A stretch of 28,896 bases of DNA from Chlorokybus atmophyticus (GCA_009103225.1 RHPI01002568.1:13742-42637); one strand, 5' to 3'. Shown: positions 10,573 to 20,983, counted from the first letter of the stretch. The notes: generated by a model from the sequence alone, not told the origin. Translations and numbers: made by a program.

Positions 10573-12113
10573 ATGCCCGCTGCAGCTGATTGCTTCAGAG
10601 CAAAGGGGAACCACTTGCTGGGCCAAGTGACGGGCTCGCAGTTCCTGATGAAACCAGAGTTCAAGCATATGCGCACAACGCATATCAACAACCTGGCGAA
10701 GCTGAAAAAAGAGATGCTGAGCAAGTGGCCACCACCTCAAGGCATGAAAGGCACAGACTTCAAGCAGAACGCCCAGCACCGGCAGGAGCTGGACGATGTC
10801 TGCGAGACTGTATTGCAGGTGTCAGAGCCACTGGTCTTTGACACAGACCACACCCTGAAATGGACCAAAGGCAAGCTGCTAGTAGAGTTGAGCTGTGTTG
10901 AAGCAAGCCTTCCAAGCAGCATGGCACCTTCTCCTCGGTTTTATTGTGTCTCCTTGCTTTCAGCTGTCGATTGCTCAGTAACCAGTTGCGTTATGCTATG
11001 TTCCAAGATGTGACCTCCTTGCTGATGGCTACCAAAGGACTGTCGCTGCCATGTCTCATCTGCTTGTGTTTCTGCAGCACAAATCAAGAGTCATGTTCTC
11101 CAGCTACAGTACTCTGTTGGCGCGAAGCGCGGTAGTGATTACGGGCAAAGCATGGAAGAACGCAATGCTACCAAGAAGCAAAGGCGATCCAGCGACAGGG
11201 AAGCTACCCAAGGCAGCCGCGCTACTGAAGCTGCTGCTGGCTGGGGCATGAATTTTTTGATTGGCAGGGACTTGAGGGCCAACCAGCAGGTGGTCATGCT
11301 TGCGCCTTTGACTGCTGAGCCTCTAACAGATGCTCAGTACCGGGCCACTTGGCTGAAAGAGAGGTAACTATTGTGCTGTCGGCTGTCGATCAAGTTCTAC
11401 AGTCCTCACTGGTTTGCTTAGCTGTGCCTCCATGGCTGCGTACTGGATTCACACATGCTGCCTGCTGCCTGCTAACTCAGAATTTCCTAACAGGGGTGCG
11501 GACGGGTTCGCTGAAGATCAGGTGTTTGACATTGCCAACAACGCAGTAGTTGTTGGCGTCGCCACCATCAAGTCCGTATGCGAGCCAGAACAACCAATGC
11601 GAACGTACAATGTCTGTGTTACCCACTGGATGCCAGTGAGAAGTGAGGATGGCAACCTTGGCATTCGCCTACCTGTGAAAGAGAGGCATTTTCGCTATGG
11701 CCAGCTGGCAAGCAGCTGCCATGGTGGGCGTACTCTGGAGGTACATTGCTTGCTGTGGATATGCTCCTGCTGTGACTGTATGGTGCATGAGTGCAAGAAC
11801 ATTTTGTGTTAAACAACATGCAGGGCAGGGAGATGGAGTGGCCCATGATGTTCTTGGCCGGCGGAGGCATCTGTCCATGTGAGGCATGCGGCAACGACGA
11901 TCGCATTGTGGTGCCGGGTTGCATCAAGGACATACTGCCTACGACCGCAGCTCGGCACAGCACAGACACAGAGGTCAGTAAGGGCTGTTGTCAGCGCATG
12001 GCATGACTCATTGGCACGCGTTTGCTCGCACACTCACAGTAGCACACATACCATCTCTTGCAACATCACGCACAGTGTCCAACTATCTGTTGCTCACTGC
12101 CTCTCACAGACAC

Positions 12114-12188
<75 letters not shown>

Positions 12189-12731
12189 NACTTGACAGTC
12201 GCAGGCTGTCCCATATGGACAGTCGCCAATGCACTCTATTGACGGATGTATGACATGTGCAGGCTGCTGGAGCCATCTCCAACTGTGAAGATCAAGCAGT
12301 TGCAATGGACTTGGATTTTGCAGCTGCAATTGTTTGCGACACCAAACCAAACGCCCCCACTAGAGAGCAGGCGATGGACGTGTACGAGTACTACCAGCAC
12401 ATTGAGCACGCGGTATTCACCAGTCGTCACCAGCTGCCATTCAAGGATCCTGAGCGAATGGAGTCTTATCCAGACGAGAGGATCTTGCGAGCAGTTGTCA
12501 GCTTTGCAGCAAAGAAAAAGTGGTTGGTGGCCAACGATGAGGTTGAAGGAGGGTGCGAGTGGCGATATGAATCTCGCAAACTACCAGGTATGCATATTGA
12601 ACTGCAAGTCATTGACAGTCCTTGGGTAGTTGTCGAGGCGACTACACATTGCAGGGCTGTTGAGCGAGGGAAGGAAGAAAAAGCCATGGCAACCCAAGAA
12701 GCAGTGGATGCGACAGCCCTCGTCATCCTAG
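10573..12731 (+). CDS. Unrecognised 460-residue protein of the transposon, six exons
   Basis: Exons 10573-10870, 11078-11363, 11494-11740, 11824-11973, 12263-12587 and 12655-12731 join in matching phases into 460 residues ending in TAG at 12729-12731. The start at ATG 10573 is the first in frame; an upstream exon is possible. I recognise no domain. Visible features are a charged helix (MRTTHINNLAKLKKEML), a basic stretch (RNATKKQRRSSDREA), a CPCEAC cysteine pair (about 11874-11891), a W/F-rich region with VKERHFRYGQL, and a strongly basic C-terminus (RKKKPWQPKKQW) that could be a nuclear localisation signal or DNA contact. It lies between the SET gene and the palindrome array. By analogy with the second gene of CACTA elements (the TnpA class that binds subterminal repeats) it could be the DNA-binding partner, but that is only positional inference. 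There are no internal stops. Confidence 0.7.
10871..11077 (+). other. GC-AG intron in the 460-residue gene
   Basis: No GT donor keeps the frame at the end of the first exon. AAAG followed by GCAAGC at 10871 matches the GC-AG donor consensus, and TTTCTGCAG ends at 11077. Phase 1 joins phase 1. The intron holds one GACTGTC (11038). Confidence 0.6.
12116..12190. repeat. (AC)n microsatellite with an undetermined base
   Basis: About 36 dinucleotide units with an N at 12189, inside the intron 11974-12262 of the 460-residue gene. The N suggests that the true length was not resolved in the assembly. GACAGTC motifs follow at 12194 and 12218. Confidence 0.95.
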
Positions 12732-13093
12732 TAGGGTGGTTTACTGTGCTACAGTTGCATGTGTGTGTCAACACTGTATGTCTTGTGTAAGCACAGGTAG
12801 ACTTACAGTTGTTTTGCAGACATTTGATGCACGAGTTGGCTGCATAGGCTGTCCACAGAGGCTGTCAAACAAGGGTGTCCCTGGCTCCTGAGGCTGTCGT
12901 TGGCTCCTGAGGCTGGGAGTCAGCACACAATGTGGAAAGATGGGAGTGGCTTCACATGGGGTCCAGCTGCCCAGGCGAAGGTGCAACACAACAAAGCTGT
13001 TGTCAGCTGCGACTGTCAACAGCAGCGTGCAGTGCATGTAGGAGACTGTAGGTGTAGTACATGACGCTAGCTTAATACTGATGATCATGATCA

Positions 13094-13111
13094 GACTGTC
13101 CTTTGACAGTC
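13094..13111. repeat. Inverted pair of GACWGTC motifs
   Basis: GACTGTC at 13094-13100 and GACAGTC at 13105-13111 are separated by four bases, just ahead of the palindrome array. Confidence 0.7.
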
Positions 13112-13149
13112 CATTCCAGCATTTTTGTGAATTGTATGCGTGGCGGATT

Positions 13150-13917
13150 GTATGCACCAGGCATGGTGCATGAAACAGCACGCACACCATGCATGGCTTC
13201 CATGCATGTGACATCATGACAGACCATGATTGGTGCACCAAATCAAGGTAGACCGCACCATGTATGGTGCGGTGCCTGGCAGGACCATACGTGGTGCCGC
13301 TTGTGGACCATGTATGCGCAACACCTTGTCGGTAGCCATGGACCATTCATGGTGCGACTGTCAACCAGACTGGCACCATATGTGGTCCACTGTGCAAGGA
13401 GGGCAGCGCACCATAATTGGTCCAGGCAATCTCAGTAACAAACATGACTTGCGGTCCGTATCCATGGACCATGTATGGTGCGGCTGTCAGTCACCGGACA
13501 TGAAGCAAGCAACAAACCATGGATGGTCCACTGTTCCAGGGGGCATCGCACCATGCATGGTCCATAAATCTCATGCATACTGGCCACCATGCCTGGTGCG
13601 TCCCAAGGGACAATGGTACCATTCACGTGAAATTCGGACCATGCATGGTCCGACTGTCCATGAAAGCCGGACCATACATGGTCCGTCAATTTCACTTAGC
13701 AGGGGAAAACCCCGGTCCTGCGTCACGGACCATTCATGGTCCTTGAACGTCAATCCGTGTGTAAGTACCTACAGGCAAGCTTGGACCGGCGATGTATTGA
13801 TGATCAAGTGGCAAGTAATTCAGGCGGCTGTAATAGTGCGGTGTAGCGACCAATGTTACATGTTGTACAACTGTATGACAGCTAGATCCATGCATCAATG
13901 ACGGAACCAATCATGGT
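13150..13917. repeat. Array of 16-bp palindromes, probable subterminal binding sites
   Basis: About 16 copies of an imperfect palindrome with the form G(G/C)ACCAT-NN-ATGGT(G/C)C lie in roughly 600 bp, with one more at 13,903-13,917. Clear copies include those centred near 13,263 (arms extended to ten bases, ACCGCACCAT and its complement), 13,349, 13,472, 13,555, 13,644, 13,676 and 13,735. Half-sites end in GGTCC or GGTGC and are mixed freely, as if one binding protein tolerates both. Two GACTGTC motifs are interspersed (13356, 13652). CACTA elements carry comparable subterminal arrays bound by their accessory protein; the function here is inferred. Confidence 0.75.
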
Positions 13918-14870
13918 CACAACAATGCTTCGTATCGGCCATTTTCTTGACCTAAATGCGTTGTAATGTAACCACCGTGTCCTCAATGGTGTCAGGGAAG
14001 TGGTCAATATTGTGATAGACATTCGTACAGGTATTTGTCACGACCGTGGTTGTTAACAATCGTAACGCGCGATCCTTAAGGTTGTCAATGATCTGGTACA
14101 TATTTAGGGACCGGCCGATGGCTTGTGACAAGATCCAACTTGTAAATGAATCTAGCTATACATTGATTTGGGATCTTGCGAATCCCTTACAAACTTTGCA
14201 CTGAATCTCTAACGAAGGATCCAGCCTGACTTGTCGAAACCCATTTTTAACGGTGCCACCATCTGCCCTCTTTCTTACTGTGTGTTGCGCAGACGGTATT
14301 GCAAGGCATTTGTGGGAGCAGCTCACCCCACTCCCCTCCCATCTTCCCGTCCCTGTGCGGGCACTGGACACTAGCTCTTCCTTTGCTTTGCTGTTAGACG
14401 TAGCACTCGCTTTCTACCTCAATGCTCTATAATCTCCCTCCTCCTCGCCACATTGTATGTAGGAAATTGATAGTATGTTGTTGTGTTGTTGTGTTTTGTA
14501 GTTAAAGGCGATCTGTATATCATTGGTGCGTGTATAGTATTTGTGATTGTATGCATGTCTGTGCACATCGTAAGCACACAAGTCGGTCATTAGGCAATCG
14601 TTGCTTTCGAGTTGTTGCAACAACTCGAGTCACTCTAAAAAGGAAATGTTTTTGCAGAGCCAATAAGTGAAACAGTTGCAGTGCATGTCGATTTAAGCAA
14701 GTCAGTAGATAGTGACAGTGACTAAGATTTTGACCTTGAGGTAATGCTCTGTAAGCTTTATGTGCACGAAAGCTTTTCTTTACAATTGCTGATGTAAATA
14801 TCTTTGTGCGGTTCTCTGAAAGTACTTTGGCAAATTTCAGAGTTTGGGTTTGTGTCTTAACGGCAAGCGA
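13918..14870. other. Noncoding stretch between the Tnp2-type element and the Helitron
   Basis: No coding region, repeat family or RNA gene could be supported. The sequence is moderately AT-rich with scattered stops in all frames. The abrupt loss of both GACWGTC and the 16-bp palindromes suggests that the element boundary lies near the start of this stretch. Confidence 0.5.
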
Positions 14871-15480
14871 AAAAATCTTCAGCTCTTGCTCTTCGCTTAC
14901 GCCGTCGGTACGTGGAACTGCCTCAGCTCATTGCTCAGTGCCCTCCATCTCAAACCACAGCACCAGTGGGTCCGATGCGGGATGATTTGTTCAGAGCGGT
15001 CATATGCTTGAAAGTTGTGTGCAAGAAGCTGAGGCATGACAATGGGTGGTTGAAAGGTTAGTTGGAAGCTTCAACCAGTTGTGAGCATAAGTATCTGCAA
15101 AGTTTGCAAGAGCATGAATTGGTCACGCAGCAGCGCACATTAGCATTGCCAGCGCAATGAGAAGTTGGCATTGGAAGTGCAAGGTCATTTACATTGGCTA
15201 AAGTCCCAGCTGAGCGTGAGCGATATCGTGTCGAGGCAGGATTGTACCACAATTTGCTTAATGATAGACGTTTTGAAAACTAGATGGTGTATTGTAAGCG
15301 CAAACCGTGGATAGCTGATAGTGAGGTTGTAGCTTAAAAGAATGTAGAGATTGCGGAGGGTGGCAAGCGTGCATTCTTTTGTATACATCATAGTGTATAT
15401 AGAGGTTGTCAATGGGGTAGCAAGTGCACAGGTGAATATGTAGATTGAACGTAATAGCGCATTGTTGTACTGCAATTACT
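14871..15480 (+). pseudogene. Degraded coding remnant upstream of the Helitron Rep region
   Basis: Short open stretches in changing frames look protein-like: YVELPQLIAQCPPSQTT, GPMRDDLFRAV with KKLRHDNGWLKG near 14,960-15,060, and AKVPAERERYRVEAGLYHNL near 15,195-15,255. They are separated by stops and indels. The charged, helical composition could be the N-terminal part of the Helitron protein or an unrelated decayed gene; I do not recognise it. Confidence 0.35.
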
Positions 15481-15539
15481 GAGTGATTGGCTTTGCATGG
15501 GTTACTTATGTGTGCATATGCATATATGCAGGTGAGTGC

Positions 15540-17880
15540 TTATGGTTGACTCATAATTGATGACAATAAGAGAAAGCGACGCAAGGATGCAAAGTTGGCA
15601 CGAGAACGCCAAAGTGCCTCGACAAGAGCACAGAGCAACAAAATGCACGATTGAAGCGGCGTCGTGAACAATATCATAACGGACTTTGTTGGTCTATTGT
15701 TGCATGCACAATCTCTGTTGCACAACGTGTGCAACAGAGATTGTGCATGCAATAACAATACCACCCAGCGCCAAGCATATTGCAATTGCAGAAACAGCCA
15801 ACTGAGCGACATATTGCCGATTATATCGCAGATACGCGCATTGCTCAATATCTCAACATCGCTCCTAGCATACCCAATATGATTCAAGAAAGAGAACAGC
15901 AACAACACGTGCGACAAGTTGCTGTGCACGCTGAACAAGGATTTCACAAAAAGCACCAGCATGTTGGTGCACCATCTCAGTCGCAAATGTTGCCAGCTAA
16001 TGCTGCTACATAAAGCGCACGCGTTGCTCAGACGGTACAACAGATGAAGACAGACAATGATACTATGCGGCGGGCGTTAATGAGCGATTGGCTTCATTGT
16101 TCAATCCGTTGCAGAGTGAGGCATATTGCAATATGCGCGCGTGCGGATATACGGCATAGAATGCGTACGATGCGTTAAAGAACATGCCAGGTTCAACTCA
16201 ATATGTACATCTGTTGCATTCGAGCCTGCCACCAATGCTGAATGAAGCGCCCATGTTGCAACCAGCGTCGTATAATGAGAGAAGTACTTCGCAGCGACAG
16301 GACAATGTTGCTCCTATGGGGGATGCTGCCAAGGAAGTGAGCAAGGATGCGATATCACATGCGCATACCTTACGGTCAGTGCGTGCAGCAAAATTGCAAG
16401 CACGGCGACAGCGACAGGCATCCCAATTGCGACGGGCAGAAATAGCACGTAAGAAACGACACAGGCTGATAGGACAATGAAAGCAACAAGTAGTGGTTGG
16501 CCGTCAAGCATCACAACGCTAAGTGGTATTTGCCAAAGAAAGGAAGCAAAATGCGGAGGCCGAACACATTGCGAGGTTTCGTGCGCAAAACACTTGTTCT
16601 ACAAGGTACCTCGCAGATAATGTATGATACGACGGCACTACTTGATAAACAGTGCTAATTACACTAGATTGACATAATAATGTTGATGGCATAGGAGACA
16701 CGCCCTGCTGGCGCGGGCGGTGTATCAGCCTTTACGGTGGAGGGGGCTTTGTACCACCGCATGGGTCCGCTACGAGCAGAAGCAGATCAGATGCCGCAAT
16801 TTGCGCAAGTGTACATACTGGATCCAGATGATGCCGTCAACCGACGCAGCTCACGTCTTGGTTTACCATGCGCTCGCGATGCATTGAACGGATTGCATCG
16901 TGCGAGAGGAGAACAATTTTGTCCGAGTTCACGCAGCTAATTAACATACCTGAAGGAGATGTCGCGGATTGTCCGTTGATTATTCGGACGGACGGTGTAC
17001 CTAACAAGCGGCGATATAATGCGCCCACCGTTAATGAGGGGTTGGCAATGTTCATACCAGGCCTCCCTAATGAGCAGTCCATCGACACGAGATAACTATC
17101 CATCGACGGTAATGAGCAGTGCATAAATGATCTATTGTCATCTTGGTCGCAGTGTGCATTCTGATCTCATTATGGTGCATATGTGATACAAGGGGGGAGC
17201 AATAGAGCGTATTAGCAACTTCAACGGCGCGTATGATCCGCTGCACTTTGTGCTGTTTTCCCCGTTCGGGGGAACGGGATGGCATGACAATGTCCCTTTG
17301 CGCGGTGGTGTTCGTCGCGCAGGCCGTCAACGGTGCATTGCACGTAAGGAGTTTGAAAATAATTTCGATGAGGAGGAGCCCAGCAGAGGAGCAAAGCGCA
17401 AATTGGTTACCGCTTGCGAATCCGCAGCTTTTGTAATAATAGTAACTCATAATCTCTCATTCAATTGTATGGAGCATTTGACAAAACCCACAATAATGTA
17501 TTTGTTTGCAATGAATTACAATTTGAATGTGCATTTTTAATTGTTTTTATTACTGCTAGGATTGCGATGCATGCATGTGGAGTGGGCAATTCACGCGAGG
17601 GCGTCGACTATTCAAAGAGTACGTGGTCTCTGCTTATGCAAAAGTAGAGGCGCAACGTTTTACGTGGGTACGAACCCAACAGAGGTGACTGCGCGCCAAT
17701 GTACAAAGGTTTACTATGCAACAATAAACTATATTATATATATTATATGAAATACTGTCAACACCGTTTTTGCAAGCGTTACCCTGACCATAAAATGTAA
17801 TATTAGGTGCGCACGATATGGTAGTCACAAACGACGGTCTGCAAGGATATGGGACGACGGATTGCGTTGCCATCAACATC
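15540..17880 (+). pseudogene. Helitron Rep-helicase N-terminal region, broken
   Basis: Fragments in several frames run in the order expected of Helitron proteins. Arg-rich stretches come first (KRRKDAKLARERQ near 15,570; ARRQRQASQLRRAEIARKKR near 16,400). Then YHRMGPLRAEADQMPQFAQVYI (16,742-16,810), matching the family's YHRIGPLLP...PQFAQLYI region. Next RRYNAPTVNEGLAMFIPG (17,009-17,066), ISNFNGAYDPLHFVLF with FGGTGWHDN (17,213-17,295), and FKEYVVSAYAKVEAQR (17,610-17,660). Stops and frameshifts separate nearly every block, so no protein can be made. Some gaps may be former introns. Confidence 0.7.
15696..15759. repeat. Near-perfect inverted repeat, 29-32-base arms and 3-nt loop
   Basis: Arms 15,696-15,724 and 15,728-15,759 are complementary except for a three-base insertion in the right arm, with the loop ACG. 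The arms contain TGCATGCACAATCTCTG. The repeat sits inside the Helitron N-terminal remnant and must be a later insertion or a duplication-inversion event. Confidence 0.9.
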
Positions 17881-19183
17881 TATTGATACACCGCGACACA
17901 TGACACAGTTGTATCAAGATGCCATGGCAATTGTAAGAAAGCTTGAAGTGCCAAATGTATTCATCACGTTCACGTGCAACTCGAAGTGGCCGTAGATACG
18001 AGAAGCGTTGTTGGAAGGGCAGACGGCCAATAATCAACCTGATATTGTGGCACGCGTATGAAACTTGCAGAAATGCGAGACGATTTGGTGACACACTTGC
18101 GTCTAGGCAAAGTTGATGGCATCATCCGTACTATCGAGTGGCAAAAAAGGTGAGTGGATCGACCAATAAAATGATCACAGATTCAAACCCATGCGTATCT
18201 ATTATTGACAATGCAATACTTATTGTGTGGTCACGTGCAGGGGGCTCCCGCATGCACACATGCTCATCGTGTTGGCCGCAACAGACAAACCCAAAGCAAC
18301 GGATGATTACGACAAGATCGTGTGCGTGGAGCTGCCCGACAAAACAGATGAGCCGGAGCTGTATAACATCGTCACCAGTTTGATGGGTCACGATTCTTGC
18401 GGCGTGCGAAATCCGAAAAGCCCATGCATAGACCAAGAGAAGAAGATCTGCACGAAGAAGTACCCAAAGCAGTTTCAAGCCATCACGACATATAGCGCCG
18501 GATATAGCGCCGGCTACTCGATGTACCGATGACGCGTAGACGGCCGCACTTTTGTCAAGAGAGTGGGCGAAAACGAAGTAGTGCTGACGAACATTGATGT
18601 TGTTCCGTACAACAAGTTCCCGACGCTCAAGTATAACGCCCACATTAATGTCGACATCTATTCTTTTGTATCCTACGTCAAGTACCTGTACAAATACGTA
18701 TACAAGGGACATCATGATGATCCTGCTATGGTGGATGTCGTACCCGCCCCGGACGCTGACAGTGAGGTGCAGCCAATCAGCGATGAGATCAAGCGGCATC
18801 TAAACGGCCGCTACTTGTCTTCAAGCGCGGCTTGCTTGCGCATATACTGCTTTGAGATTCATCGTGAGCTTTTAAATGTTAAGCGGCTGGCCGTGCATTT
18901 GCCAGATCAGCAGACTGTGTACTACAACGAGGACACGCCACTCGCGGACGTTGTGGAAGAAGGTGCGCCAACCACACTCACACAATGGTTTGAGCTCAAT
19001 CGCAAGGCTAAAGCTCAGTGGAGGACAGTGTTGAAAAACGATCCTGCTGCCGAAAAGCCCATTGCGCTGTCCACGTTGTATCAAGACGTCCCATCCATTG
19101 CACGATGGTACAAGAGAGAATGGCCCCTACGCAAGAACAAGCGGCGGTTTCTTGCCTTTGAACGCATGTATTACATTGTTTAA
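17840..19183 (+). pseudogene. Helitron HUH (Rep) endonuclease domain, broken
   Basis: Rep is the single-strand nicking and joining enzyme of Helitrons. GRRIALPSTSIDTPRHM starts at about 17,850, followed by a DAMAIVRK block and FITFTCNSKWP (family motif FxTFTCNPKWP). The HUH histidine motif RGLPHAHML (18,241-18,265) and the tyrosine motif YLYKYVYKG (18,683-18,709) are both preserved. Breaks are a TAG after NSKWP (about 17,989), a one-base loss near 18,057 and a TGA at 18,530-18,532, where an Arg codon is expected (a CpG-type change). The frame is otherwise open to 19,183. A 91-bp intron lies just before the His motif. The last part of the domain and the linker to the helicase are missing. Confidence 0.85.
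18150..18240 (+). other. Intron inside the Helitron Rep domain
   Basis: The donor AAAAAAG|GTGAGT (at 18150) and acceptor CACGTGCAG (ending 18240) bound 91 bp. Splicing joins phase 2 to phase 2 and gives EWQKRGLPHAH, matching the family's FQKRGLPHAH continuity exactly. Unspliced, the motif is interrupted. Confidence 0.8.
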
Positions 19184-19221
19184 AAAGACGGCTAGAACCA
19201 ATCTGAAGGTTAATGTACCGA

Positions 19222-20894
19222 AATTCAATGCACAATAATGCGCAGCTTACGACATTGTCGTACAAGCAATTGCAAGACCTCGACCGGATTTGAACGCCAT
19301 TCTTTTTGCTAACGGTCTTGGAGGTCCTGGCAAGACGTTCCTTTACAATACCTTGCTGGCATTGGTTCGGAGCAGCCGATGTGTTGCAATTGCTGTTGCA
19401 TCATCCGGCATTGCGGCATTGCTACTGGAAATTAATCAATGCATACGATGTCTATGTATTTTGGAGAAAACCACACGCATGCATTTAGCAAAATAAGTAC
19501 AAGCAAGCTCACATAAGTTGTGGTTGTGCAGATAGAAAAATGGCTCAATCGAAGCTCAAAATCCCCATCACTACGCTGAGTGCAACCGCGACTTGCAACA
19601 TTTCAAGAGGCAGCTCTTTAGCGAATATAATTATCGCTGCAGATTTAATTGTTTGCGATGAAGCTCCGACAATGAACAAGCTCTGCTTTGAGGCAGCTAA
19701 CAGTACACTGCAAGATATCATGAGCACGGCGTATCAAAAAGCAGCGGATCTGCTCTTTGGAGGCAAGGTCGTTGTGTTGGGCGGCGACTTCCGACAAATC
19801 TTACAGGTTGTGCCGCGCGGAACACGTTCACAAATTGTGCACGCCAGTTTAAAGTACTTCACAATGTGGAGCCGAACTAAGGTGACGAAGCTGCACATCA
19901 ACATGCGTGTGCGGACGCTACAAGCTGCAGGAGAATCCGGAGCAGAGCAGCAGAGTTTATCATGTTCTGCAGCGCATCGGTAACGGTCGTGAGCATGTGT
20001 TATCTAACAGGGGGAGGAGATGGTGCGCCTAGACGCCGACCTTTGCTGTGAAGCTGGCAATCTCAAAGGTTTGATCGAAGACATGTACGGTGAGTTGCGC
20101 AATCAGTCGACACCCAAAGCTCTGGCCGATCACGTCATCAACCGAGCAATTCTCACGCCAAAAAACGTGACCGTCGACGTTCAACGCGCTGATAATGGCA
20201 CGTTTTAGCGATGGTACTTGCCGGTGGGCATTGACATACATCTGCAGCCGCATATAAACATTGTGCGTATATATTAAGCATGCCACTTACCCGCCGCAAT
20301 GCGCAGATGAGGAGAGAGTATACCTCAGTGCTGATTCTGTGCCACTAGAGGAGCAAGTTAAAACCATTAACCCATTGAGTATCTCAACAGTATCCAAACA
20401 TCATGGTGTCTGGCTTACCTCCACAAAGACTACGTCTCAAGATAGGCAGCCTGATCGTGATTGCTGCGAAACACGACTAATGGGCTGGCGAACGGGATGC
20501 GTTCAATTTGCAAAGCCTCAAGCAGCATGTAATCGATGCTAAAGTGGCTACGGGACCGGCTAAAGGCAGACAAGTGTTCATCCCTCGACTAATGATCACG
20601 CCCTCAAATGTGGAGGGTATGCCGTTTACGCTGAAGCGTAGACAAACTCCAATATGCGCGGCTTTCGCCATGACCATCAACAAGTCTCAAGGCCAGACCT
20701 TACACAAGGTGGGAGTCTATCTGCATGAGCCTGTATTTACGCACCGTCATCGGTATGTGGCGATGTCGTGCGTTGGTGGCAGAGCGGGAGTGCGCGTACT
20801 GGCGACCAGTGTCGTGCAGCAAAAGAAAGGCGAGCCCGCAGTGGTGTACACAGACAACGTTGTGTATACAGAGGTTCTGTCTCGCGATATTTGA
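19222..20894 (+). pseudogene. Helitron PIF1-type helicase domain, broken
   Basis: AYDIVVQAIARPRPDLN leads into the Walker A motif GGPGKTF (19,318-19,338; the usual family form is GGTGKTF). VASSGIAALLL (about 19,400-19,432) follows. After a frame change near 19,440-19,540 come LKIPITTLSATATCNI, the Walker B region VCDEAPTMNK (about 19,652-19,681) and GGDFRQILQVVPRG (about 19,782-19,823). A further gap and frameshift precede VIDAKVATGPAKGRQVFIPR (from 20,529), then INKSQGQTLHKVG (about 20,679-20,717) and YVAMSC, ending VVYTEVLSRDI with TGA at 20,892-20,894. The motifs and their order are those of the superfamily 1B helicase half of Helitrons. About 90 codons upstream of INKSQGQ are scrambled by indels. 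It cannot encode an active enzyme. Confidence 0.85.
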
Positions 20895-20953
20895 GTTGGA
20901 TACGTGTATAGGTAACGCTGTAAATATGTTTCTATCTTAATGCACAGTGATTG

Positions 20954-20983
20954 TACTTGATGTATGCATGCTAACATCAAGTA
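20954..20983 (+). terminator. Hairpin just after the Helitron helicase, possible 3' transposon terminator
   Basis: Perfect 10-base arms TACTTGATGT (20,954-20,963) and ACATCAAGTA (20,974-20,983) enclose a 10-base loop. Helitrons carry a hairpin about 10 bp before a CTRR end; here only CTGT follows, so assignment as the Helitron terminus is tentative. Confidence 0.4.

Larger units (their letters stand above)
1..13917. mobile_element. Large Tnp2-type (CACTA/Plavaka-like) DNA transposon, left end outside the window
   Basis: The stretch is unified by three observations. It contains a Tnp2-like transposase gene. The 7-bp palindrome GACWGTC occurs about 49 times up to 13,658 and not once in the following 15.2 kb, where about two would be expected by chance. 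An array of 16-bp palindromes lies at 13,150-13,917, as expected of the subterminal repeats of CACTA-class elements. Besides the transposase it carries a SET-domain gene and an unrecognised 460-residue gene. No terminal CACTA-like inverted repeat or target-site duplication could be found; the left end is not in the window and the right end is placed only by the last palindrome (13,903-13,917). That all three genes belong to one element is inference from the shared motif and arrangement. Confidence 0.6.

Noticed and set aside
11988-12253. Frames translating the AC microsatellite (Thr-His runs)
   Set aside because: Pure repeat translation within an intron of the 460-residue gene.
13230-13901. 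Open frame of 223 codons on the plus strand across the palindrome array
   Set aside because: The translation is only repeats of the palindrome (TMYGAV, HGPS-like words) and similar frames exist on the other strand; it reflects the array, not a protein.
13150-13917. CRISPR-like array
   Set aside because: The repeated unit is a 16-bp palindrome with irregular spacing and variable half-sites, in a eukaryotic context; no constant repeat and spacer lengths.
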